DNA of 64,000 nucleotides from Globodera rostochiensis (taxonomy: Eukaryota; Nematoda; Chromadorea; Rhabditida; Heteroderidae): NCBI GenBank assembly GCA_018350325.1, contig JAEVLN010000030.1, positions 372,001 to 436,000 of the forward strand, written 5' to 3'. The notes below the pieces were generated by a model. That model had not been told where the DNA came from, searched no databases, and saw only the letters and a list, made by a program, of their open reading frames with translations. Numbering within the stretch: position 1 is the stretch's first letter; every line of letters starts with the position of its first letter. The position numbers were made by a program, and so were the translations under genes. This document shows, piece after piece, positions 22,838 to 35,309 of this stretch.

Positions 22838-23259
22838 CTTAATTCAAAATATAAACATTCAAAATGCCCCATGAATGGAAGGACCAAATAAACGTGACAT
22901 ACACAAAACTAATTAAAAATGGAAAAAAGCAACCAAAATATTAAGCAATTAAACTTTGAAAAAAATGCAAAATTGTATGGGAAGATAAAGTAATAATTAC
23001 TAACCTAATAACAAAACATTTTACCAAGAAAAATATAAAATTAACTTTTGAATTTAATTTTATGAAATAAACATGTTAATTTTTAAATTGATAATTTTGT
23101 TAAAAACCTAAAATTATAAATTTGCTGATAGATATAATATTTATAAAATATTAAACTATTATAAAAAAAACCTAATACCTAATTATTATTATAATAGTTA
23201 TAATATTTATTTAAATTTTGAGTATTTTTGTTAAATTAAATTTTAAATTAAAGCAATAT

Positions 23260-23880
23260 ATTATAAAAGTTGTATACCTACTAGTATAGAGAAACTTCGA
23301 TGTTGGCTAATTGTGGCTTAGCTCCAAAAAAGTTTACAACAATATTTAATTTTAAATACATAATTAAAAATGCGACAGCAGGCACAATCGTAGCAGAATT
23401 ATTAATTGTTAGATTTATCAACAAATTTCATTTTTAACCTATGTATAGATTGGTAGTGCCATCGGCAAGACAGCCGAGCGAGAGCCCTCGGTGAAATTAC
23501 GATTGATAATAAATGAGGCCCGATTAAATTATTTATTAAGAAAATAAATAAATATATTAATTTAAAAAAAAAATCGAAGCAAGTCAATAAAAAAAACTCA
23601 ATTATTTTGTGTAATGTGAAAAATAAATAAAAATGTAAATAATTTAAAAAATCTGAAATTTGAACTGATTAATGAGTATTCTAAAAAATTTACTAAATTT
23701 CCAATTTAACAAAAAAACATAACTAAATAACAAATGATCTGGAAATATGCAATGCCCAAAATAAAAATAAATAATATTTTATTATTACAAATTAGTCAAA
23801 AATAAATTTATGTAGAGTTCGTTCCAAAAAAGACAATATTTAAATGTAAAGAGAAATTAAAAAACTAAATCAAAAATAAT
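23260..23880 (+). repeat. Dispersed repeat R4, copy 1
   Basis: Most of this segment matches 56525-57310 in the same orientation. The two copies share flanks on both sides of 23411-23495, where this copy has an 85-bp insert unrelated to the 48-bp insert of copy 2. Confidence 0.82.
23402..23587 (-). CDS. Candidate 61-codon ORF, paralogue of 56647-56832
   Basis: The minus-strand frame starts hydrophobic (aromatic/Leu/Ile-rich, then PHLLSIV) and ends in a basic tail with SPRALARLSCRWHYQS. Its paralogue has the same PHLLSIV half and the same total length but a wholly different C-terminal half. There is no ATG at the start (TTG). The shared half lies in duplicated DNA, so frame conservation may be incidental. 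If real, it resembles a membrane-inserted or secreted leader with a variable tail. Confidence 0.2.
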   Translation of the reverse strand: MTCFDFFFKLIYLFIFLINNLIGPHLLSIVISPRALARLSCRWHYQSIHRLKMKFVDKSNN

Positions 23881-24858
23881 TTTTTGACATATCTTCATTT
23901 TGAAATATTTTTATGGGAGTTTATATTGTACATCGGAGCTTTAAAATTTGAATAAAAAATTGAGTAAAACAAATGTTGTGGTGTGAACGAAATAAAATGG
24001 AAATTAGTCGAATGTGGCTACATAAGACGACTTGCCTCTTCCCCTTCCGCTAACGGATTAGGCAAACTTTTTGCATCAAAGTGTTTTCGATAAAAAGAGT
24101 GCATGCCTATCATTACTTCATTTATTGTTTAAATTAATTTTATCAAATTAAATGATTTAATATTGATTTTTCCTTTTAAATTAGCGTCTTATAACGATAA
24201 ATAGGATTTTCGCAATTTTTTATTTTATTTTAATAAATCATTGACAGCACCTGGCGTTATGATTTAAATATTTAACTTTGATTTATTTATGAGTTGCCTT
24301 CATTTGATAAATCCGGAGTTTTTCCTCTCCGCAATTGCTGGAAGATCAGTTGCAAATTTTTGGGAAATTAAGCGTTTATGAATAAGTTAAATTGCGCATT
24401 AATTGTATTCTAATCCCAATATTGTACGTAATGCATAGTATAGGGGCGATAAAAAATGCTTCTTTATTATATTTTACATGCTAGTTTTGGCACAAGGCGG
24501 CTTTCGGCGTTAAATTTCTTAGTTATTGTAAAGTTTTTGTAAAATTGTTATACGAGTAGATGTTGTGGATCTTTACATTACGACTCGTAACCTTTTTTAT
24601 TGTTATTTTTGCTTTGTATTAGAATTGACCCGATTTTAATAGGCAGAATTAACCATTTTGATGAATCATTTTTATTAACTCTTATTCTATTTTTGTTTGA
24701 GTAAAAAATCTTAATCAAACTATTGCTTTTTGTGCATTAATCTATAATAATAATTATTTTTATGTTTATGTTCTGTTTAAAATTTATCGTTGTGCATTGT
24801 TCAACATTGGCAAACATATGCAATTTTTTTAGATCTATTTGTAATTTTTTAAATTTAT

Positions 24859-25044
24859 TTGTCGTTTCGATATGGCAAGCGGGCGAACTCCAATACAGAA
24901 ATTCGTCTCCCTCACTATCAGGTTCTTCCGATTAGCGGTCAATTAATGACGCCGATTAGAATTTATAATTTACTATTAATTATCGACATTTTATTTGTTT
25001 ATAAAAGGTTCTTTATGCTGCTATTGGCAATTGCAATTCTTTGA
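24859..25044 (+). CDS. Candidate coding island, 61 codons
   Basis: The first ~36 codons are GC-rich and read SFRYGKRANSNTEIRLPHYQ and onward through SGQLMTPIRIYN; the remainder falls back to AT-rich hydrophobic codons. A CAG/GT junction occurs after PHYQ, which could be a donor. There is no ATG at the start (TTG) and no recognised family. Confidence 0.22.
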   Translation: MSFRYGKRANSNTEIRLPHYQVLPISGQLMTPIRIYNLLLIIDILFVYKRFFMLLLAIAIL

Positions 25045-28000
25045 TATCGTAAAATACTTTGAATTTATTTATTTTGCCAACTTAATTTTCGTTAACTATT
25101 ATTCTTATTTTAGTTTCTTAACATAATTTAAAAATTGAAACGTTACAACAAAAAACTAAAAAAAAAAAAATTAAAATATAAAATAATTATTTTGTATGCA
25201 AAACTCAACGCTTTATGTATTCTTTAATATTGCTAATATTTTCAAAAATTTAAAATAAATATAAACTGATTGCATCGAGCATAGCTGCTTTCAAATTACC
25301 TTTGTGCTGTATTAATACTTACCAACCGGCTTCCAGATGTAAATGTTCAGCGAACAGTAGTTTTAAAAATATTTTTGTCGTTATCAAAAATAAAATAAAT
25401 TAAAATTAATTTATGAATTCATTTACCCCACCAAAATTCTAAAGTTAATAACAAAAATTTTATGGCAGACTTTTATATGGCTATTGAAAGCAAACATAAC
25501 GAGTTTCTTTGATTTAACGTTGAAGTGCGTGTCATACTACAAAAAATAATAAATCCATCATTAAATTTTCAAAAAAACATTTTGTAAATTGCCATAGGAG
25601 TGCTCAACGTTTATTCTACATTGAAAATTCCAATTTAATATTTATTAATGCAAATTTTATTTGTACAAAAAATGTTCAAAAAAATAGAATAATTTATCCT
25701 TGACAGTTAAAAATTCGATTTTAAAGGTGTTAATATTACAAATAATCAAAATGTTCAACGTGTTAGACAAAAAAAAACTTCGAAAATGTGCATATGGATT
25801 TAAAATTTTATAACTAATTTTATGTAAATTAACTCATCAAAAACACTATTAATCCAATAAAATTTAAATGAATAATAGAGAGGGGTTAATAAAAATACGC
25901 GTTTATCTTTTCAAATGAAGTGCGGAGGAGATCGAAAATGGGGCAATTCGTGAATAAGAATAAAAAACTATCTTGTAAATTATTTAAAATTTAATTATTA
26001 GATATTAAAGAGAAAAAAAAATTAAAATTTAAAACAACTAAATGATCAAATAATAAAACAATATTTTAAAATAAATACAAAATCAACAATTATAAACAAT
26101 TGATATTTTAAAAAATCGAAATTAAAACACATTTTTTAAATACTAAAAAAATTTTACGATGAATTTTACAAAGCAATTAAAAAATAGAATCTTTTCTATG
26201 AAATCCAGTTATTAAAAACAAAAAATTAAAAATTGAATACCAAAGATTATATCTAAAATCAATATGAGATCTAATTATAAATACATATAATCATATAATT
26301 TTAATGTTTAAATCGGTGTAATCGGGTTAAAAAATCTAAACGGACGAAATAGAAGCTGCAAAGTTGTACTTTAAAGTGAAAGGGAAGATAATAAGAAAAA
26401 CATCTGATTTTTCGGTAAAGTTTTATAAATTTTCTAGTCAGTTGTTCGATTTTTTCAATTGAAGCGCCTTTGCTTCGACACCGGCGCACAAACAAGAAAA
26501 CGCGCAGGCAAGGACTGCACAAATATTATTTATTACAATTATATAAATATATATTGAGTAATAAACATTATGTAAATTTAAAAACGGCTGTTAAAAATTA
26601 ATTCTTTATATACTTCTACAGATTAAGCTAAGGTGCTCATTTTTAATAATAACCACAGTTTGACGTGGACGAAAATGCAAATAACTGTGACAAATATCAA
26701 AAATCAAAACTTATTAATTCACATTTTAAAATAATTATCAATATTTGAAAAATATTTCAAATATATACTACAACAGTTTTGAAAAAATATTATAAAAACA
26801 AAATTTTAGAAATTGAAATAAATTTGTATTGAATAAAAATGCCAAGGACGAAGAAAACGGCAATAATGGCATTCAAGGGTAGAATAGAAACTATAAAGAG
26901 CAAAAATACCCCTAATATGGTCCATTTAATTATATATACACACATTGTATGTCAACAATTCAAAAATCTAAGGTGAACATTTATAAAAACCAAAAAAGTT
27001 TTTAAGCAAATAACGTCGCCCCTCGCCATTCATTCATTTCGCAATATAAAAAATATGTAAAACAATTTAAAACCATCAATTTTCTACAACAATAAAAGTC
27101 CACACTTTGTATAAAATTAAACACGAAAACATTGACTGCTGTATCATGCGAACATTTTAAACTAAATTATACATACAATGTGTAAATAAATAGCATTTTA
27201 AAATACAAATTCACTTTTTATAACAATGTTTTTTTGAATACAGAATTTTTAAAAGATAAAAAATTCTATCATTTAAAAAAATAATATTTTTATATAAAAA
27301 ATTGTTACTAATACTTATATTATGTAATTTTTAAAACTAAAATATGATAAGATTTAAATACAATTTATGAAGACGATTTATGCGACCTCCGAATGAGATG
27401 TAATATCAAAAAATAAATAGTACAAAGATTGATTAATGCTCACCAATTAAAATATGCGTGCGGTAATACCCACATGAATCTTGAATCTATCTGAACGGGC
27501 AAGGTACCCAAGCAGAGAATAGCCCTGGAGAAATCGGGTCGAAAACCCTTGTTCTTACCTAATTCAAAATAAATAATACCTCAAATTTATATATTAAAAG
27601 GTCCTATAACAGTTAAAAGCAAACAAACGATTTTTTAATAAAATATAACTAATAGCATTGTGTATATGAATGACAACAACTCCATATAAGAGGTCAGCAA
27701 TTCATTTAAAAACAAAAACTTTAGAATAAAATAAATATAAAAACTTTATAATGGAAATCCTTATTTAATTTATGCAAATTACTTTATTACTGATAAATGT
27801 AATTCGCTTATTTAACAAAATATAAAAGATAACAAATAAAGCAGCGCATTATTAGAGAAATTGTATAAATTTATATTGAATTATAAACGAAATATTTAAT
27901 AAAAAAATTGTCAAAATTATATGAAAAAACACAAAAGGACATCTTAACTGCAAATTTATCTGTTATTGGGACAAAGCATTGAAAAATAAATTTATTTAAA

Positions 28001-28150
28001 ACAACAAGACACATAATATTTTTTATACAGGGATTCTACGCAAAAAAGATTTAACTAAAATATATTCTATTCATAAAAAATAAAAAATCAGAAAAAGGAT
28101 GAATCGATCGGTAAGGGACGATCACTTACATAGCTAAGGAGAAAATGACT
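25045..28150. other. AT desert with isolated islands
   Basis: GC-richer spots occur at 25,315-25,355 (minus-strand donor-like GGTAAGTATT after CTGGAAGCCGGTTG), 26,460-26,515 and 27,440-27,560. None has a complete pair of splice sites. Nothing else is supported. Confidence 0.4.
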
Positions 28151-28161
28151 ATGTATCGACG

Positions 28162-28230
28162 GAGCTGCCACCGACCCCACGCCGACCCGAGCCAGTGCCC
28201 AAAAAGCCCCAGTGGGACAATGTCTTAAAA
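28162..28230 (+). CDS. Candidate Pro-rich exon
   Basis: This is the most GC-rich tract for several kb. Plus frame reads ELPPTPRRPEPVPKKPQWDN, a low-complexity Pro/Arg/Lys peptide such as an SH3- or WW-ligand linker might have. The minus strand is also open (Gly/Arg/Ser-rich). Splice boundaries are uncertain. Confidence 0.2.
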
Positions 28231-28692
28231 TTATTATTGTTTATCATCGTTATAGATATTTCTGTTCAATTTAACGAAGCTATCCGATTGAAAGGTTAAT
28301 TTAATGTTGTTTTAGAATTCGGAAAAATCTATTCAATATAATCAATCATTTTATCAATAAAAGAAAATCTAATGAGTTAACAATTATTAAAATTAAATAT
28401 AAATAAATTTGAAATAGAAATACCAATTTCTGTTTAGCATCGGTCAATGTGGGACATACCAAGTATTATTTGGTACCAGTCTGTTTAAAATAACTATTCA
28501 ATATGAAGTGAAAGAGGTGAATTTAATATGAAAAACTCTGATTTTAAATTATAAAACTTTATGAATAATGTTTTATGCACATTTACGCCAATTACCCAAA
28601 AATGTTTTCAACATCATAATTTTTTTTATGTTCTATAATAAATGATTAGAAGTAAAAAGTCGATTTCAAAAAAATACAAAAAAGAGATTAAC

Positions 28693-28766
28693 ATTCGGTC
28701 GCAGTAGGTCTCAGAGCAACCACTATTTCGACTTTGGCAATCATGGACGCTTAACACGCATTTGTC
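28693..28766 (-). CDS. Candidate Cys-rich exon, 74 nt
   Basis: On the minus strand, after an acceptor-like aatgcttcaag, the frame reads DKCVLSVHDCQSRNSGCSET and then YCDR, before a GT-starting site (gttaat). Four cysteines in about 22 residues suggest a small extracellular disulfide domain, but the spacing does not fit one family I can name. Confidence 0.27.
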
Positions 28767-29542
28767 CTTGAAGCATTAAAATAAGTAAAACTCAAAAAAA
28801 TGAATTATAAATTTGTCCCTTTTTTTATACATTTATTTTTAAATGATTGCATATAACTTTTTTAATTTGCTTCATTTGCAATAAAATTATTGTTGATAAA
28901 AAATTTAATTATCCAAAAAACAATTTACAAATTTCAAACGGATTAAAACAAAGAATTGGGAAGAATTGAAGCAATTTGCATAAAATTAAATATTTACTTA
29001 AATTTATAAAATTCAAACAGAAACACACTTTTTCTTATTAAAAGGACTATTAAAAGAAAAAAGTTATTTGATATTGAAAGAGATGACTTTAATAGGAATT
29101 GATTTATTTTTATAATTGCGTGACAGGCACTGCTACGAGACCGGAAAAAATGCATTGCGGCTGCTGCAGTTGTTGTTGTTGTTAATCCAATTTTCAAAAT
29201 TGCATTTTTCATTTGAGAAACAATAAAAATGATAAATAAATAATGTAAAAAATTAAATAATAATGTTTTTTATGATTTAACATAATTATATATAGATCGG
29301 TTCCATAAATAACCGTTTAGGGCGGCTTTTGAAAGCCGTCTTTCCACGTGTGTTTATACAAAAATGAATTGATTGAACTATGCCTAATTTTAAATTTGCA
29401 ATAATTGTAACGTCAATTAAAAAGGTTTTTAAAGATCGGGAAGAAGGGTTGGTTGATGTATCTTCTCGGGGAGAGAGAATAACTTGTATAACAAAAAAAA
29501 TGTAGGTAGTATATTATAATTTATTCAATGTTAATTTTACAG

Positions 29543-29618
29543 AAAACGAAATGAGTATGAGTGCCATTTTTAACGCTTCAATTCGATTATTTGCTGCATT
29601 AACGGCCAACAAAGTTGG
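29543..29618 (+). CDS. Candidate 76-nt exon
   Basis: A good acceptor (ttaattttacag) and a GTAATT donor bound a frame reading NEMSMSAIFNASIRLFAALT and then ANKV. One frame only is open, with an amphipathic composition. Family unknown. Direction would be the same as the islands at 31.0-31.9 kb. Confidence 0.3.
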
Positions 29619-30325
29619 GTAATTCTTAAATTTATTTAAGCCGATTCAAATCGACAAAGCAAAGCAATATCTGTTTATACTGCTAGAATATGGTGGGCCG
29701 TGAAAAGATTTTAATTAAAATTAAATCTTAAAATTGAATTAACTTAACCCGCATGCCAATGCATTCGCCAAATGAACCTTCGTTTAAATAAATTTACAAT
29801 TGCAAACAATAAAAGCATAATTTGTCTATAAAGTAATCAAACTTTTGCAACAATACGTGGTACATGCGCGAGAGAACGATTCAACAAAGCTCGCCGGGAT
29901 ACGCAATGAAATAGCTGAACAAACAAATTGAGAAATAAATTTAAACTTTTTTTTTTGTTTGATAAAGCTTTACAATTTGATAAATGAATGGTTAGAATCA
30001 ATAATTTATATAAAAATTAAAATATTTATGACTCATTCAAGAAAAATCATACCAGATAGTCTATCAAAGTGAATAATCAAAAAAGTACGAGAGGTTATAA
30101 AATTAATAAAAATTCAATGATAAAATAAATAAAAATACAAATCAATCTCGCCGTTGGCAAATAAAACAGAACGACTGGACGGAAAAATACGGAATACTGT
30201 TGCAGTTCCAACTCTAATTTATTTGCGTATAATTTAAAATAGATTTTATTCTATTCTCTAGTGGATAAGAAGAATATACGAAGTCATGAACTTAAATTAA
30301 TAAATGGCCTACATAATTAAATTCA

Positions 30326-30523
30326 TTAAAAAAATATACAGTGTTGCTGTTGAGGATCGGAGGTACATTCTGACATAAACAATATATCGCGTTTCACGAC
30401 CGTGCCGTTGAAGAAGAAGATATGAGGGGACAGTTGGTGTCGAAAAAGCTGATGTTTTGATGATGATGATGTCAAACAAAAAATCGGTAAATCGATAAAA
30501 AATAAAAATTTAGTAAAAAACAA
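30326..30523 (-). CDS. Candidate coding island, 65-codon frame
   Basis: The central, GC-richer part on the minus strand reads HQLSPHIFFFNGTVVKRDIL and then FMSECTSDPQQQHC. The N-terminal part is AT-rich and possibly intronic. No domain is recognised. Confidence 0.2.
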   Translation of the reverse strand: MFFTKFLFFIDLPIFCLTSSSSKHQLFRHQLSPHIFFFNGTVVKRDILFMSECTSDPQQQHCIFF

Positions 30524-30689
30524 ATGTATTTCAATATTTCAATTTAAGCCATTTAAATTGTGCTTGATTTTATCGCCTTCAGAAATGTGTTTTCGATAAC
30601 TTATAAAAATCCAAAATGAAATTTAACAAACAAATACTTAAATTTAATTTTGATTAATGTTCTATACTGTGATTTGAAAAAGGTAATCA

Positions 30690-30845
30690 TTTATTCATGG
30701 GATCATGGGATTTTGTAATTTTTAAACTATTGTCTTTATTTTTAGTAAATCAAATCTAACTATGTTTTAATAAGTTGTTTAGTAGTTTTTCGTTTCAGTG
30801 CTATGTTTTTAAAAAAATGACGAAATTTTGATTTAAGTTTTTGGG
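30690..30845 (+). repeat. Dispersed repeat R6, copy 1
   Basis: The phrase attgtctttatttttag followed by aagttgtttagtagttt and aaaaaaatgacgaaa recurs at 31250-31385 (direct) and at 39195-39300 (inverted), three copies in 9 kb. Confidence 0.75.
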
Positions 30846-31043
30846 TCATCAGCAGTTTTTATAATTTTTAATTTATGTTATTGAATTGTTAACAAATTAA
30901 CAAATATACGATCATTTTTCAACCAATTAAGATATCATCATTTAATTATCAGTTGTTTGTGTTGAAATTAAATAATTTTTAAATGAATTTATAAGATTCT
31001 AATTTTAGTAAAAAAGATTTAATTTTTCTAACTCGGTTTTGAG

Positions 31044-31187
31044 ATGCATTCGCCACAACGATCCGACCAAAATCTATTTCAGAATTGCTATGCAGGGCCG
31101 AGGTTTTATGTGATTTTAATATTGGAAGCTTCATCAAGCTATGAAAGTATTCATAAAAAATATATCACATGTGGTTGTACTTCGTAG
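31044..31187 (+). CDS. Candidate small ORF, 47 codons
   Basis: It starts with ATG and reads MHSPQRSDQNLFQNCYAGPR, a middle rich in Leu/Ile, and a tail KKYITCGCTS before TAG. The first half is clearly GC-richer than its surroundings. It lies between two R6 repeat copies. No signal peptide is obvious and no family is recognised. Confidence 0.24.
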   Translation: MHSPQRSDQNLFQNCYAGPRFYVILILEASSSYESIHKKYITCGCTS

Positions 31188-31827
31188 TTTACAAAGTTCT
31201 GTCAACTTTTGAGTTATACAAATTAAAAATTGATTTTTCACAAGAAAATTATTCATGGGGTTTGTAATTTTTAAATTATTGTCTTTATTTTTAATTAATC
31301 AAATCCAACTATGTATTAATAAGTTGTTTAGTAGTTTGGGGTTTCAGTTGCTATTTCTTAAAAAAATGACGAAAATTGGTCAAAAGTATACACTGCTACA
31401 AATCAAAAGCATCAGGTTATTGTATAATTTCTGTTTGTTTTAGGATAGAATTATCATCATAATATTTTAGATTTATTTATTTTATTGCATTAGTTTGGCA
31501 TGGAATTATTTTATTTCGCGCCGTTTAAGATAAAAATTTCCACATAGAGCATGCCGTTGATGGTCTGTAAATTATAAAATATTATATTTTTTTATATCAT
31601 AATCAAATCAATTTTTCACCTCTTAGGCCTTTTTTTGTTTAATATATTAAATATCAAAATTTAGTAAATAATAAACTTTTATAGTGTAGGAGGCTTGGCT
31701 GGAAATTGCAACAGTTTGGCAATGAGATATTTTATATAATTTATATTAACCGTGATTTTTTATAGTTTAGTTTTAGATTATATTTTACAAAATTGTTTAT
31801 GTTAATATTACATTATGAGTTTATATA

Positions 31828-31971
31828 ATGTTTCAACGTAGTGTGGCCGTTGACCCGCATTGTAATGAATCATCGGGTTTGCGCCACATCCTTGACGCCC
31901 AAATGATAAAATCGTCCGGAACAGTTGATGACCTCTCCCAGACTTACGTTCAACATGGATTTCTGCAATAA
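31828..31971 (+). CDS. Candidate small ORF, 47 codons
   Basis: It starts with ATG and reads MFQRSVAVDPHCNESSGLRH, then ILDAQMIKSSGTVDD and a short tail to TAA, in a GC-rich island. An internal acceptor-like caacgtag could make it a terminal exon instead. The minus strand has its own acceptor and GTAAGT donor around a 15-nt block here, so the strand is not certain. Confidence 0.27.
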   Translation: MFQRSVAVDPHCNESSGLRHILDAQMIKSSGTVDDLSQTYVQHGFLQ

Positions 31972-32597
31972 ATTTTAATAGCATCCTCGGCGTTTAATAT
32001 ATTCCTTATCTTTGCATAATGGAGTTCCGTTTTTTAATTATTCTAAATTTATTTGAAAATCGGTGAATTTGTTTAATTTCAACTATTTTAAAATATTTCA
32101 ATTTATATTAATAATCATGGAACTTTGTTTGCTCTCATCTCGCATTTAATAACAACATTATCTTCACCGAATTTTAAAATTAACACTTAATTATACTTAG
32201 AATTATTCAAATTAATTTGATATTTATTATATTTAATAGAATTTCATGAAACCATTTTTGGTAAAAATTAAAATATAATTTAAAATTCACACGTAAATAA
32301 AATAAAAGGCAACGATAAAAGCATAAGTACAATCAATTGCTAACTACTAAGACAGTGAGCTATAAATAGAAGGCGGACCCCCAGTTCCATTTCCAAAAAT
32401 ATAAGTAAACTGTAAAAGTGTAAAATACTAGACTATTAAAATATTATATATTCTTAAAATAGTGTAAATTTAAAGACAAATTGGCACAATTTAAAATAAA
32501 TAAGAACAAACAAATAACTGCAAATTATTAATCATTATGTTAATAAAACCCAAAATAATTTCAACAAACAAAATGTTATTAAAATAAATTTAAACAG

Positions 32598-32619
32598 GCG
32601 CCTCCACGTGGCATGATGC
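32598..32619 (+). CDS. Candidate 22-nt micro-exon
   Basis: A 22-nt GC-rich block lies between an acceptor (aatttaaacag) and a consensus donor (gtaagtag). It reads APPRGMM in phase 0. Both splice sites are good, but the length prevents identification. Confidence 0.25.
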
Positions 32620-32649
32620 GTAAGTAGCCGCCGGACACAGTTCGGCGTA

Positions 32650-34795
32650 AACAAACACAAAAAATGAATTAACAGGGTCAAATCTAATCAGGAAATAACC
32701 AAGCCAAAAAGCGTATAAAACCAGCTTGATCATGTAAAAATAATCAAGTGAATAAACTGAAATTATTAAAATAGATTAAATATAACAATATTTGGTTTTT
32801 ATTACACGTTTATTCAAGAGTCAATGCTGTAAAAAGTATTCAAAAAAGCAACTGAAAAGAACTGCAAGTAACCATCGCAGTAGCAATTTTAATTATAAAT
32901 TACTTGATACATATAAAACGTAAATCTATTAAATATCAAACAATTTATAGGTTTTAATCAATTGAGTTCACTGATGACGGGTTGCGACGTTGTTTAAAAA
33001 ATTTGATACAGAAATCTGCCAACATTTTTATTTACGACCTTCTGTTGTGCACTGTCTGGAAGATGCAACTCTCGGGAACTTTATGTAAAAAATCAAAAAA
33101 TCATGAGCGTCTTCAAAAGTCGATTTCCGATTTTGCAAATTTTTGAAACGTTCATCATATAAAAAGCTATAAAACTGATAAAGTAAGATTAAATCAGCAC
33201 AAAAACAAACAATTTTGAATAAGAAATTATATTTTTATTCACTTAAAAGTTTATGTATTCATGTCTGATGATAGATTGTTTATTAAACCATTAATAAATG
33301 TTTTAAAGAAAATGAATATAAATTGCAATTATAATTTTTAAATATGTCGACTCGAGCCCGAGACCGATACTTTACCTCGAGACTTGAGCCCGAGCCCAAG
33401 ACCCAAAAAATTTCGAGACTTTTTTTCGTAAAATTTTTAATTACTTCAAAAATGTCATAATTTTTTAAGATAAACTCAATTTTAGACCAAATCTAATGAT
33501 TTTTTATTTTGATTTTGACTAAACATAATCGGTTTAAAAGTAAGGATGGTGTGCCCAGAATTTTTGTTTTTAAGGGTGCATTTCCCCTTTTTATTGCGTT
33601 TTTGATAAAGAATTTTCGAAAAAATGTTCGGTTTTTAGGGATAAATTTTCCGTTTTTATTGCATTTAAGCAAAAAGTTTTTTATTAAAAAAACTTTCTTA
33701 TCAGTTCATCTTAGTAAGATGTGTGTTTACAGATTGAATTACAAATATCAAATTGTTTTTTAAAAAAGATGTTGCAGTAGTTAAGTCGCCATATCTTCAA
33801 TTAAGAACAAACAATAAAATTGGAGTTATTTGCACTTATAATTAATTACTTATTTATTCGGTTGTTATATAATTGACTTTAATTCTATTTATAGTTTAAA
33901 TTAATTCCATAAATCTTTTGAAAAAGTGTTAGTTATATTGAATTTTTTTAAACAATTTATTCAAAAATTTAAAATATCATAAAAATTCTGGTCCGGGGTT
34001 CGGAATTGGCTGTAACAAAGCTCAGATTTGGATTCTTAGACCCCAAAAAACCTCCAAAAACATGACTTAATAATCACTGACGCATTTTCCACTGACGCAT
34101 TTTCCGGGAGCCTAACAAGCAATTTAATTTTATACATCTGTTCATTTTCTGAATTTTTCCCTTGTTATAGGACACAATTGTTATGCAAGTCCAAACAGCT
34201 TAACATTTTTTACACAATTGATTATGAGAATTTTTATAAAATTTGGATTAATCAAATCTGTCTAGGCAATGTATTTTTAAGCTATTATTATTTCGATTAA
34301 CCACTGATGTTGGCTTATATTTATAACATATTAAAGTTTATTAACGCTTATAAATTAAATGAAACTTTTACATTGGTAAATTTTTTAATACACTTTTATT
34401 TTCATTGTTTTATTTTTAACGCAAGTAATAGATAGTTAATGCCTCTTATTTTATGTTGTTAAATGACCAGCTGGAACATAATTTTTCACCATTAATAAAA
34501 TCTTTATAAAAGAAGGAAAAGAACAAATTAATTAAATAGTCTAACATTTGTTTGTTCAAAAGTTATTTTATTTTATCCAATTCAACAATAATTTAAACAT
34601 TTTAAAATATGAATAGATTATTTAATAAAGATGACTCATTTAATTACTAAAAGATCAACGGGATAAAAGTTATTGCTCACAAAAACAAATTAAAAAATTA
34701 AATATTGATTAAATCTTTAATCATAGTAAAATAAATGAATATTAATAAAATTAAAATCACGTAACAAGTTACGAATGAAGATTTTAAAGTAAAAA
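32650..34795. other. AT-rich stretch with degenerate CCCGAG tract
   Basis: 33,345-33,425 is a run of ctcgagcccgag-like steps, a degenerate simple repeat also echoed inside the last expansin intron. At 34,075-34,107 the phrase cactgacgcattttcc occurs twice in tandem. A 31-bp phrase, aatttattcaaaaattt and onward, recurs at 33,957 and 34,900. No gene is supported. Confidence 0.5.
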
Positions 34796-34803
34796 ATCGC
34801 TAA

Positions 34804-34956
34804 ATAATCGTATTGTTTTGTGTGCGTGTCGTTCAAGTGGTGAAAGTAATCCCTAGACCGGCTATTCCCCGACCCCCGGCCCGGACTTTACGACGACACA
34901 ATTTATTCAAAAATTTAAAATATCATAAAATGTATAATATATTTTATATTGGTTAG
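34804..34956 (+). CDS. Candidate coding island, 51-codon frame
   Basis: The GC-rich centre reads VRVVQVVKVIPRPAIPRPPA and then RTLRRHN, Pro/Arg-rich and basic. The minus strand is interrupted by stops. It lies about 50 bp before a 99-codon frame on the same strand, suggesting one transcription unit. Confidence 0.23.
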   Translation: MIVLFCVRVVQVVKVIPRPAIPRPPARTLRRHNLFKNLKYHKMYNIFYIG

Positions 34957-35009
34957 CGTAAATAATTATTCGTCGTATTTTATTTTGGCTTGCGTGGATT
35001 ATATTTGAC

Positions 35010-35309
35010 TTGGCAAAGTTTTCAAATTTAATTTTTGGTTTTAAGCCCTTCGACGAAATACATCTTGCGCTGATTGCATTGCAGGTTTGCAGAGTTTTTT
35101 CAATACATTTTTATTGCTTGTATTTTTTAGTTTTAATTACTGAGAATAAATTATTCCTGAATAAACTCCTTAATTTGGTTTGGTGGTATTTCTTAATGCT
35201 TCCCCGACAAGACTTTGTATTTGATTCGGCTGAGAGCTTGGACGGCTGTTTGGACTTAATGTGTAAATTAGTCGTTATGACAACCATCAGATTGTCAATC
35301 TCTGATTGA
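35010..35309 (+). CDS. Candidate coding region, 99 codons
   Basis: This is the longest unexplained plus frame in the desert. Two GC-richer parts stand out: PFDEIHLALIALQ (35,046-35,084, acceptor-like ggttttaag before, CAG/GT after) and a C-terminal part DFVFDSAESLDGCLDLMCKL ending RLSISD before TGA. The AT-rich middle may be an intron. No recognised family. Start codon is not ATG (TTG). Confidence 0.28.
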   Translation: MAKFSNLIFGFKPFDEIHLALIALQVCRVFSIHFYCLYFLVLITENKLFLNKLLNLVWWYFLMLPRQDFVFDSAESLDGCLDLMCKLVVMTTIRLSISD

